Shown piece after piece: positions 9,894 to 16,858 of a stretch of DNA of 57,397 nucleotides. Under the pieces are notes generated by a model, which worked only from the letters and a program-made list of their open reading frames with translations, searched no databases and was not told the origin of the DNA. Every line of letters starts with the position of its first letter. The first letter of the stretch is position 1. The stretch comes from a candidate division KSB1 bacterium. GTDB lineage: Bacteria > Zhuqueibacterota > Zhuqueibacteria > Residuimicrobiales > Krinioviventaceae. The stretch covers positions 943,692 through 1,001,088 of the forward strand of contig JAXHMJ010000002.1 in assembly GCA_034521575.1 (NCBI GenBank), read 5' to 3'. Both the position numbers and the translations under genes were made by a program.

Positions 9894-10985
9894 ATGATGA
9901 AAAAAGAATTACACAGTATCGTAACGGTTGGTTTTATTCTCTTGGTTCTTATGACGAAAATGCTCTCGGCGCAACCTAAACCCACTGTAATCATGAATCA
10001 GGCTTATGATTACACCGGGGAATGGTATAAAGTAGGGAAAACCACGTTTGACTATTTATCAAACAATCAAACGATTCAAACCGAATACGGATGGATTCCG
10101 CCGGATTGGAAGGCTCTCAATCGCACCCTTACAACGATCGATGACCACGATAATATGACGGAATTCATACTGGAAATGCCGGAGGATGGAGAATGGACGC
10201 CAGTGGTGCATTGGGCCTATGCCAACACATATCAGAACGGCCGGCTGATGGAGGTTAAGCAAGGTGATCCGGCATTAATTCAAATGGGATTATTCACAAG
10301 CCGAAAAGTTTATGCTTATAATGCGGATGGAAAAATCACGCAGATAACCCAACAACTGAATACAGGATCAGCATGGGCTGATATCAGTCGTAGCGTGTAC
10401 CATTATCAGGGAAATGACATTGATTATATCACCGAAGAGGATTATGACGGGTCGAGTACAAGCTGGACCTATAACCAGAAAAGCGTGCATACTTTTACGA
10501 GCGGCACGTTGTTCTCGCTGGAAGAATTGGAATGGGATGGGGACGATTGGGTACCCATAGAATTGCACGAGTATTACTATAGCGCTGACGGCTCCATAGA
10601 CAATATATTAGTAAAGGATTGGCAAGACGGGGCGTATGAAATCCAGAGAAGATTTGTCTATTCATATGGCGGCACATCGGTTAATGAACGCTCCTCAGGG
10701 CTGCCCAAAACCTGTACTCTGTCCAGTTATCCCAATCCGTTCAACCAAAAAACAATCATACAATTCAGTATTGACGCTGATGTTCAAGTCAGTTTAAATG
10801 TTTTTAATGTTATGGGCAAAAAAGTGCGCTCACTTGTTGTCGGAGAACTCAGACTAGCGGGTTTTCATCAGCTCAAATGGGATGGCAGGAATGACGCCGG
10901 TCAGATACTGCCGACAGGCAGTTATATCTACCGATTATCGACGCCTGATCGTACCCTCAGCAAAATGTGTTTTTTAATAAAATAG
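9894..10985 (+). CDS. Secreted protein of unknown function with T9SS sorting domain
   Basis: The 363-residue product starts at ATGATG, 7 nt after AAAGGAG. Signal peptide: MMKKELHSIVTVGFILLVLM, with cleavage after SAQ. The central part (residues 40-260) has repeated aromatic-rich beta-strand motifs (YDYTGEWY, VYAYNADGKI, EWDGDDWVP, YYYSADGSI, KDWQDGAYEI) like the YD/RHS-like repeats of Bacteroidota-type surface proteins. The C-terminus is a T9SS type A domain (SSYPNPFNQKTIIQFS to LSKMCFLIK). It is predicted to be exported and surface-attached. No enzymatic motif is seen. It could belong to the upstream two-component regulon, but 180 bp separate it from the receiver gene. Confidence 0.8.
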   Translation: MMKKELHSIVTVGFILLVLMTKMLSAQPKPTVIMNQAYDYTGEWYKVGKTTFDYLSNNQTIQTEYGWIPPDWKALNRTLTTIDDHDNMTEFILEMPEDGEWTPVVHWAYANTYQNGRLMEVKQGDPALIQMGLFTSRKVYAYNADGKITQITQQLNTGSAWADISRSVYHYQGNDIDYITEEDYDGSSTSWTYNQKSVHTFTSGTLFSLEELEWDGDDWVPIELHEYYYSADGSIDNILVKDWQDGAYEIQRRFVYSYGGTSVNERSSGLPKTCTLSSYPNPFNQKTIIQFSIDADVQVSLNVFNVMGKKVRSLVVGELRLAGFHQLKWDGRNDAGQILPTGSYIYRLSTPDRTLSKMCFLIK

Positions 10986-10993
10986 ATCACAAT

Positions 10994-11021
10994 CGAACGC
11001 CCCGGTTTATCGGGGCGTTCG
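10994..11021. terminator. Bidirectional hairpin between convergent genes
   Basis: Perfect 11-bp stem CGAACGCCCCG / CGGGGCGTTCG with a 6-nt loop, placed between the convergent ends of the T9SS cargo gene (10985) and the hydrogenase gene (11035). No long T-run follows on the plus strand, so termination strength is uncertain. Confidence 0.65.
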
Positions 11022-11034
11022 GTATATCCAAGGT

Positions 11035-12456
11035 TCAAACTGTTTGATTCAGGAACTTTTCCAGGCTGCGTTTGGCCAGTTTCGGATTATTGATCACCGC
11101 CGGGCCGGCGATACAGCCGCCTTCACAGGCCATAACCTCGAGAAAATTGCAGTCGCAGGAATCCGGATATCGCTTCAGAGCCCTGACCTGCTTTTTGTCC
11201 AATCCGTCAACCTGCCCGCTCTTGACCGCCGGCCCGTTTACAGCATGTTCGATGGCCCGGCTGACACCGCCGAGCGCGGCAAATCCGCGACCCTCGGCAT
11301 GCGCTGGCATTTCCAGTGCCGACGGTTCGCACTGCTGGACATCAATATCCGCAGCCACAAACATGGATCCGAGTTCTTCGATACTCAACACCAGATCAAC
11401 CTGCTCATCATCCAGCGCTTCATGCCGTTTGGCCACACAGGGACCGATAAATATGGTCTGCGAATCCGGCCAATGTTCACGCGCTTTTTCGGCCGTATAA
11501 TGCATGGGCGTCGGTGTATCTGAAATAAACGGCTCCAGTTCCGGTAAATGTTTGTTCACGGTTTCAGTAAACGCGGGACAACAGGATGTCGTCATAAAAT
11601 GTGCACCATTCTGCATGCGTTCGGAAAATTCCTCGCTTTCGTGCGCAGCAGTCATATCAGCGCCATAGGCAACTTCGATAACATGATCAAACCCAAGCTC
11701 CCGCAAAGCAGTCACCATCTGTCCCAGTTCTGCCGAAAACTGTCCGATGATCGCCGGAGCGACCATAGCCGTCATGGGCTTTTTCTGTTTGAGTCGTTTA
11801 AGCACATCAATCATCTGCGACCGCTCCATGATGGCGCCGAATGGACAGGCTCGCATGCATTTGCCGCAAAACGTACATTTGTCATAATCAATCTGTTCCT
11901 TGCCGTCCTCATCTTTGCTGATGGCGCCTACCGGACAGGCCTCTTCGCACGGCACCGGCATATAAATAATGGCATGATAGGGGCATTCTTTTTGGCAGAG
12001 ACCGCAATTCACACACAGATCCGGATCAATGACGGCGCGGCCGTCCTGCATTTTGATGGCATTCTTTTTACAGCTGGTCATGCACGGCCTGGCCACACAG
12101 CCCCGGCAGGCATCGGTGACGTAATAATTGGAGCGCACACAGGCGCTGCAGGCTTCATCCAGAACCGTCAATATCGGCGCTTCAATATCCTGCCGCTGTT
12201 CCGCCTGTTCAGCGTATTCGCACAATGGTGTGAGCTCATCCTGTTCCTCTTCCATGCGGTGACCCATCAGCGCCATCAGGCGGTACTTGGTCATGGCGCG
12301 GTCTTTGTAAATACAGCAGCGAACGGATTTTCCGCGCCGGGGAAACATTTCAACAGGAATTCGGTCTATATCCTTAACTTTATCTTGTAAAACCAGGCGG
12401 GCGAGACGAATCATGAGCTCGCGTCGAATCAATGTCGCGTTGTTGAGTACGTTCAT
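11035..12456 (-). CDS. [FeFe]-hydrogenase-like protein, group B type
   Basis: A 473-residue iron-only hydrogenase homologue. The N-terminal ~190 residues are Cys-rich with ferredoxin-type clusters (CRGCVARPCMTSC, CVNCGLCQKECP, CTFCGKCMRACP). The catalytic part carries the three H-cluster signatures: L1 TSCCPAF, L2 GPCVAKRHE and L3 ACEGGCIAGPA. The form with TSCCPA, GPCxAKRxE and no large extra domains fits the group B monomeric hydrogenases. These would reduce protons or oxidise H2 with ferredoxin-like partners, though most are uncharacterised. It is the last gene of the rex operon, and its ATG overlaps the stop of the [2Fe-2S] gene (ATGA). The maturases HydE, HydF and HydG are not in this window. 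Confidence 0.88.
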   Translation of the reverse strand: MNVLNNATLIRRELMIRLARLVLQDKVKDIDRIPVEMFPRRGKSVRCCIYKDRAMTKYRLMALMGHRMEEEQDELTPLCEYAEQAEQRQDIEAPILTVLDEACSACVRSNYYVTDACRGCVARPCMTSCKKNAIKMQDGRAVIDPDLCVNCGLCQKECPYHAIIYMPVPCEEACPVGAISKDEDGKEQIDYDKCTFCGKCMRACPFGAIMERSQMIDVLKRLKQKKPMTAMVAPAIIGQFSAELGQMVTALRELGFDHVIEVAYGADMTAAHESEEFSERMQNGAHFMTTSCCPAFTETVNKHLPELEPFISDTPTPMHYTAEKAREHWPDSQTIFIGPCVAKRHEALDDEQVDLVLSIEELGSMFVAADIDVQQCEPSALEMPAHAEGRGFAALGGVSRAIEHAVNGPAVKSGQVDGLDKKQVRALKRYPDSCDCNFLEVMACEGGCIAGPAVINNPKLAKRSLEKFLNQTV

Positions 12457-12704
12457 TCTTCACCTGTTATTCGTTTGAGTTCCGTTATCACGTTGTGTAT
12501 GCTGGCTTGCTTAATCAATTTACCATTCACCCGCGCGTACGGGGCTTCACCGGCGGGATTGGATTTACAGTGTTCCATACAGGACGTGCCCTGAATCTCC
12601 ACCCGGTCTGCCAGAGATTCTGGAAGACTTTCTTCCAGCATAAGCAATTCCGCTCCGCCCATGACAAAACAGGTTGTTCCTGTACAGATCTCGACCTTGA
12701 TCAT
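12453..12704 (-). CDS. Small thioredoxin-like [2Fe-2S] protein (NuoE-like)
   Basis: 83 residues from ATG 12704, which is preceded by TTAGGAG; a TTG two codons earlier is less likely. Four Cys in the pattern CTGTTC...CMEHCK match the thioredoxin-fold [2Fe-2S] ferredoxin family related to NuoE/HoxE. Its C-terminal RVNGKLIKQAS segment is typical. It probably passes electrons to or from the hydrogenase encoded immediately downstream with ATGA overlap. A paralogue of similar length sits in the same operon at 15628-15891. Confidence 0.85.
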   Translation of the reverse strand: MIKVEICTGTTCFVMGGAELLMLEESLPESLADRVEIQGTSCMEHCKSNPAGEAPYARVNGKLIKQASIHNVITELKRITGEE

Positions 12705-12713
12705 ATTCAACTC

Positions 12714-13892
12714 CTAAATAAATTGCAGTGTTGTTTCTTTCAAATGCTTGTCTTCAAGCGCTTGTTGAATACGTTTAATAATATTGCGCCGGATTTCAAG
12801 TTCAACCGGCACATGTGGATCCTGATGTGCATCATTGATTTTGGTTCCGACACAAAAATGGATTTTGTCATGATTCAGCAGATGCTGCACCAGAAGAACC
12901 GCTCCGTTGGGTTTCATGCTATCCGGATTCAGTCCGCTCTCCAGAATTTCCACAACTTTTCCGAGAGTAATTGTCCCTTCTGTCACCAGAGAGGCGCCCT
13001 GCATGTTTGAAGTGGGCGGCACATCCAGATGAATATGACTCAAATCCACATCAATCGGACGCCCGAGTTCGCGGCTGATAATGTTTGCCGTGGTGCCGCC
13101 GCACAGGATTTTCTCGCCTGTGAACAATTCAAAGATTTCGGCCATCTCTTGATCGCGTTCTTTGTGTATCGGCGGTCCGGTCATGATCAGCAGTTCACGC
13201 GGCTGGCGTACATTGATCACGCCGCAGGTAATGTCGTCCCAGGCTGCATTATAATTATGCGTGTATGCTTTCTGCACAATACGGCGCGACAGATCACGCG
13301 CGGATAGTTCGGGCTCGCGCTCCAGAATACCGCAGACAAACTGACGGATCGACGACTCGCGCCATCCGAGCGGAAATTCCGGGGTACCCATACCGGACTG
13401 GCTCACGCCGTCAGAAAAAAGAATAATCCGGTCGCCGAGCCGGGCTTTGAACTCAACGCATTTGAGCACATCCTCTTTGGTGTGCGTATTGTTGTCGAGT
13501 TTAATCGACTGCTTGGCCGTATCGATGACTTTGCCGTTGCGCACCAGGAGAAACGGCGGATTATCGTACTCTACAATACGCACCCGATTGTCTTTTTCCA
13601 CATCCACAATGCTGAATGTCGAGTAACTGATCTTGCGGGTTTTACAGACCGGCAGTGTTTTCATAATCACCCGCGCCGCCTTTTCAATGTCCATGTGATT
13701 GGTCACGTAATTCAGCGCCATCGTAGCGGTTAACGTTGACAACACATTGGCTTTGACCCCGCTGCCGAGACCGTCCGACAATACCGAGATCACACGATTC
13801 TCATCTCTGACCTTGCGCGATAGAAACGCGTCACCCCCGACACGCTGCTGATCCTTGAACAGCTGAAAATAATCCACTTCCACATACGCCAT
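12714..13892 (-). CDS. SpoIIE-type PP2C serine phosphatase with C-terminal extension
   Basis: The start is taken at ATG 13892 (MAYVEVDYFQLFKD), preceded by GGAGGGAG inside the end of the upstream gene. The open frame runs 43 codons further up, but that part is a shadow of the hydrogenase gene. The phosphatase core has the metal-binding motifs GDAFLSRK, VLSDGLGSGVKA, ILFSDGVSQSG and DDITCGV. Residues ~270-392 form an extension (MTGPPIHKERDQEMAEIF, GGTTANIISRELG) seen with phosphatases of hydrogenase operons; its function is unknown. SpoIIE-type phosphatases dephosphorylate Ser/Thr on anti-sigma-antagonist-type proteins. Next to a PAS-bearing sensory hydrogenase it probably converts a redox or H2 signal into protein dephosphorylation (inference). 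Confidence 0.85.
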   Translation of the reverse strand: MAYVEVDYFQLFKDQQRVGGDAFLSRKVRDENRVISVLSDGLGSGVKANVLSTLTATMALNYVTNHMDIEKAARVIMKTLPVCKTRKISYSTFSIVDVEKDNRVRIVEYDNPPFLLVRNGKVIDTAKQSIKLDNNTHTKEDVLKCVEFKARLGDRIILFSDGVSQSGMGTPEFPLGWRESSIRQFVCGILEREPELSARDLSRRIVQKAYTHNYNAAWDDITCGVINVRQPRELLIMTGPPIHKERDQEMAEIFELFTGEKILCGGTTANIISRELGRPIDVDLSHIHLDVPPTSNMQGASLVTEGTITLGKVVEILESGLNPDSMKPNGAVLLVQHLLNHDKIHFCVGTKINDAHQDPHVPVELEIRRNIIKRIQQALEDKHLKETTLQFI

Positions 13893-13893
13893 A

Positions 13894-15618
13894 TTATGTA
13901 TCTCCCTCCACCCGTTCAGCGGAAAAAGACTGGACGATCGAATCCAGCATGGTTTCGGTTTCCGATGCATTTTCACCCAGTAAATAAGCAACTTTCTGCA
14001 CAGTCTGCAGGTTTTTATCAATCACATCGCGGGTGCGTTTGATAATCTGTTCTTTCTGCATAGCCGGAGCAGTCACATCCTGAATCACAGCTCCAACGAT
14101 CTGGTGCATCTCAATCGAAAAAATGGATACATTTAAAATATGATTATCGTATTTTATGTCCTTATTGACAATATCTTCACCGGACTGCAGGACCGCCTTG
14201 AAATAGTCTGCGAACGGAATTACGCGTTCCAGAAGCGCGTTCTGCATACCCGGATTGGCCTCAAACACCATGGAGGTTTCCTCGCCCAAGAGTCGGGCAA
14301 AATTGCGGTTACACTCTACAATCCGCAACTGATCATTGACAATCACCACACCGGAGGGCATACTGCGCAGCAGCGCATTGGCTTTTTTATTGGCCAGCTG
14401 GCGCATATAGGAAACACACATTTCACGTTCCGCTTTACCGCCGAGCATCGCCGCAGCAAACTCCCGGCAGCTGTCATACCCGCAGCCGCCGCAGTTGAGT
14501 TCATCATCCGTACTGTATTTGCCCACCCGGGCCAGAGCGTCGCGAATATCCTTTTCACTGTATTCGGGTTCCCGGACAGGTTCGGACCGATAGGTATTCC
14601 GGATATCCAGAGTCGGCTGACGCGGAATTTCCATCTCTGGATAAGACGTGTACTGGATTAAATTGTATCGTTTCATGGCGGTGGCCAGATTTTCACCGCT
14701 CCCCGGACCATTCACACAACCTCCGGCGCAGGCAAGCAGTTCCAGACAGATATTCGAGTCCGGCGGTACCTGCGGTAGATCATTGACCAGTTGTTTAATG
14801 TGCCCAAGTCCGGAAAACGACATAAACGTAGCATCGTTGACCGAACAATTGGCTTTGATGCCGGCGATCATACCGCCGTCGATGGGATACAAAGCGCCCT
14901 CCTGTGCCGGTTCCGGCACAAAGCTGTCATTTGCGTCAGCAGGCTGGTTCTGCAAATTGATGCCTTCAGCATCAAACCAGGCACGCAGGGTATCAAAGGT
15001 CAGCGCCACATTCAGCAGATCACGATATTCATCCGATTCGTGCATTTTTGAGATGCAGGGACCGATAAACACCACCGCAATATCGTCGCCGTATTCCCGG
15101 CGCAGCATCCCGGCGTGCGCCAGCACCGGTGAAAACAGATCATTGACCCGGTCGCTGAGCTCCGGCACATACTTTTTGATATACTGCACAACCGTCGGAC
15201 AGGCTGAAGAAATGTATATTTTTCCGGTGTTCTTTTTCAACTGGTCACCCATGTGCGCGGACACTTCCTGTGCGCCAAGCGCTGTTTCAGACACACCGGC
15301 AAAACCAAGCTGCTTCAGCGCGCGGATGATTTGCCGCGGCCTGGCATGACTGAACTCGCTGACAAATGACGGCGCCAAAGATACATACACCGCTTTTTTC
15401 TGCGACAGCAGGCGCTTTACACGGCCAATATCATTACGCACACGCTTGGCGCCCACCGGACACACCTGCACGCAATGCCCGCACAGCACACAGCGCTCTT
15501 CCATCACCGAAGCCTTGCCCTGTTCAATGTGGATCGCTTTTACCGGACAGGCGCGCACACACTTGTAGCAGTCCTGACATTCCGGCTGCTCTGTATATAT
15601 GGGATAATATGGATTCAT
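13894..15618 (-). CDS. Sensory [FeFe]-hydrogenase with FeS and PAS domains (group C, HydS-like)
   Basis: 574 residues, from an ATG preceded by AAAGGAATAGG. Domains in order: two [4Fe-4S] ferredoxin motifs (C14-C24 and C43-C53); a hydrogenase H-cluster domain with L1 SSACPTV, L2 GPCISKMHES and L3 ACAGGCVNGPG; an FeS domain of the CGGCGYDSCREF type near residue 380; a PAS domain (about 410-500, SGVVIVNDQLRIVECNRNFARL); and a C-terminal helical tail. This order is the hallmark of group C [FeFe]-hydrogenases, thought to sense H2 or redox state rather than to turn over at high rate. It is followed 1 bp later by the SpoIIE-type phosphatase. The usual L2 Thr-Lys is replaced by Ser-Lys. Confidence 0.9.
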   Translation of the reverse strand: MNPYYPIYTEQPECQDCYKCVRACPVKAIHIEQGKASVMEERCVLCGHCVQVCPVGAKRVRNDIGRVKRLLSQKKAVYVSLAPSFVSEFSHARPRQIIRALKQLGFAGVSETALGAQEVSAHMGDQLKKNTGKIYISSACPTVVQYIKKYVPELSDRVNDLFSPVLAHAGMLRREYGDDIAVVFIGPCISKMHESDEYRDLLNVALTFDTLRAWFDAEGINLQNQPADANDSFVPEPAQEGALYPIDGGMIAGIKANCSVNDATFMSFSGLGHIKQLVNDLPQVPPDSNICLELLACAGGCVNGPGSGENLATAMKRYNLIQYTSYPEMEIPRQPTLDIRNTYRSEPVREPEYSEKDIRDALARVGKYSTDDELNCGGCGYDSCREFAAAMLGGKAEREMCVSYMRQLANKKANALLRSMPSGVVIVNDQLRIVECNRNFARLLGEETSMVFEANPGMQNALLERVIPFADYFKAVLQSGEDIVNKDIKYDNHILNVSIFSIEMHQIVGAVIQDVTAPAMQKEQIIKRTRDVIDKNLQTVQKVAYLLGENASETETMLDSIVQSFSAERVEGDT

Positions 15619-15627
15619 CCTATTCCT

Positions 15628-15891
15628 TTAACTTTTTGACGCAGACTTGCATTCCTCTAAAATATCCACCACCATCACCGGCTCTACTTTTTTATAAAGC
15701 TTGCCGTTGATACGGATAATCGGACCGCTGTTGCATTGATTTTGACACAAACAGCCCTTGAGATGTATTTCAGCCTGTAAATTTTGTTTTTCGATAAATG
15801 ACTGTATCATTTCCAGACTCTTGTGATTTCCGCGTGAAAAGCAGCTGCTTCCCATGCAGATCTCTATATTCAGTTGCTGTTTTGAACTCAT
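15628..15891 (-). CDS. Small thioredoxin-like [2Fe-2S] protein
   Basis: An 87-residue member of the thioredoxin-fold [2Fe-2S] family with CMGSSC and CLCQNQC, followed by GPIIRINGKLYKKV. The ATG overlaps the rex stop by four bases (ATGA), so the two are probably translationally coupled. A GGAG lies about 8 nt upstream. It should serve as electron carrier for the sensory hydrogenase encoded 9 bp downstream. It is related to, but clearly different from, the second copy at 12453-12704. Confidence 0.85.
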   Translation of the reverse strand: MSSKQQLNIEICMGSSCFSRGNHKSLEMIQSFIEKQNLQAEIHLKGCLCQNQCNSGPIIRINGKLYKKVEPVMVVDILEECKSASKS

Positions 15892-16531
15892 GTTGCTGCT
15901 CCGTGGTTATGCCGATAGCCTGAATACACATAAAAGGTCAGTGTCTCCATGGCCACATTCAGATCGATATCGTGTACAATCACGTGTTCAGGCACGCGCA
16001 GGGTCACAGACGCAAAATTAAGCACTCCTGTGATCCCGGCTTTAATCAGTACTGGTTTAAAACATCCTGAACTGCTGTATTGGGCACGGCAAGAATCGCC
16101 AGCTTGATGTCGTGTTTCCGGATAAAATCCGAGAGCTTGTCCATTGCATAAACAGGCACTTGCGCATCCGGGTTCAATTTGTCTTTATCAACATCAAAAG
16201 CCGCTCTGATACGGATACGTTCTTTTTCAAAACCTGGATACCGGGCCATGGCGCGGCCCAGATTGCCGTATCCGACAATGACTGCGTCCCGGGTCTCTTC
16301 TTTGCCCAACAGGCGATCAAAATCTTCCAGCAGCTCCTCAATCTGATAACCGCCCTTTTTACGACCGGTAATACCAAAAATGGAAAAATCCTTTCGCACC
16401 TGTGAAGCGGTAAAACCCAGGGCATCTGCCAGGTTTTCTGAAAACACTTTGTTCATGCCCAGAGCGCGCATGCGCTTGACCACCATTTTATACTTTGACA
16501 GGCGAGTCACGTGGTTTTTTCGATAGATCAT
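15888..16531 (-). CDS. rex: Redox-sensing transcriptional repressor Rex (frameshifted near 16050)
   Basis: The N-terminal frame (161 codons) holds the winged helix (MVVKRMRALGMNKVFS, TASQVRKDFSIFG, KKGGYQIEELL) and the start of the NADH-binding Rossmann domain (VIVGYGNLGRAM). It stops early at 16046. The missing C-terminus follows one frame away: LIKAGITGVLNFASVTL, RVPEHVIVHDIDLNVAMETL, and TGA at 15890-15888. With one base restored the protein would be 214 residues, normal for Rex. Rex represses fermentative and hydrogenase genes when NADH/NAD is low. Here it is the first gene of the hydrogenase operon, suggesting autoregulation. Whether the shift is real would decide if the strain has a working Rex. 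Confidence 0.88.
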
Positions 16532-16858
16532 GCTGATTTTCCTTTTTTATTCACCATAATATAGCAATTAAAAGTGTTTTTGTCAACATTATAATACTTT
16601 TTATGCTTTTTTATGTTATTTTATTCACATTAAATGGTATTTATCAATAATAAAAAGTAAGAGCCTAAAGTCGGCTTTGGATGACTCGTTTTAGAAAAAT
16701 ATATTTTTATCTTTGCGGTGTACAAGCACTTTAATTTTCCACACTATTCAAGCATCCCCGAACATGGATGAAACCCTGGATCCGGACTTGCGTATTAATA
16801 AAATAATTTTAAATTTGCAATTCATTTCTTTCATCTGTTTTAAATTAGAGGATATTTT
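16532..16858. other. Divergent intergenic region rex / TonB receptor
   Basis: This 327-bp AT-rich spacer holds the rex promoter at its left end and the AGAGGA ribosome-binding site of the TonB receptor gene at 16846-16851. A short stem at about 16661-16680 (AGCC...GGCT) is weak. Nothing else was recognised. Confidence 0.5.
16551..16586 (-). promoter_or_regulatory. Sigma70-type promoter of the rex-hydrogenase operon
   Basis: On the minus strand: -35 TTGACA (16581-16586), a 17-nt spacer, then -10 TATATT (16558-16563). The predicted start near 16551 gives a leader of about 20 nt containing AAAGGA before the rex ATG. An imperfect inverted repeat, ATGTGAATAAAATAACAT, lies about 25 bp upstream of the -35. 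It has Rex-like TGTGA character but is not a full consensus site. Confidence 0.7.

Noticed and set aside
11044-12390. Long plus-strand open frames opposite the hydrogenase genes
   Set aside because: Antisense shadows of Cys-rich coding sequence; no domain pattern and no start signals.
13893-14021. Upstream extension of the SpoIIE-type phosphatase to 14021
   Set aside because: The extra 43 codons overlap the hydrogenase gene in another frame and lack family similarity; ATG 13892 has GGAGGGAG in front.
16605-16640. Full Rex operator upstream of rex
   Set aside because: Only an imperfect ATGTGA...AACAT dyad is present; the TTGTGA-N6-TCACAA consensus is not met, so it is mentioned only as weak.
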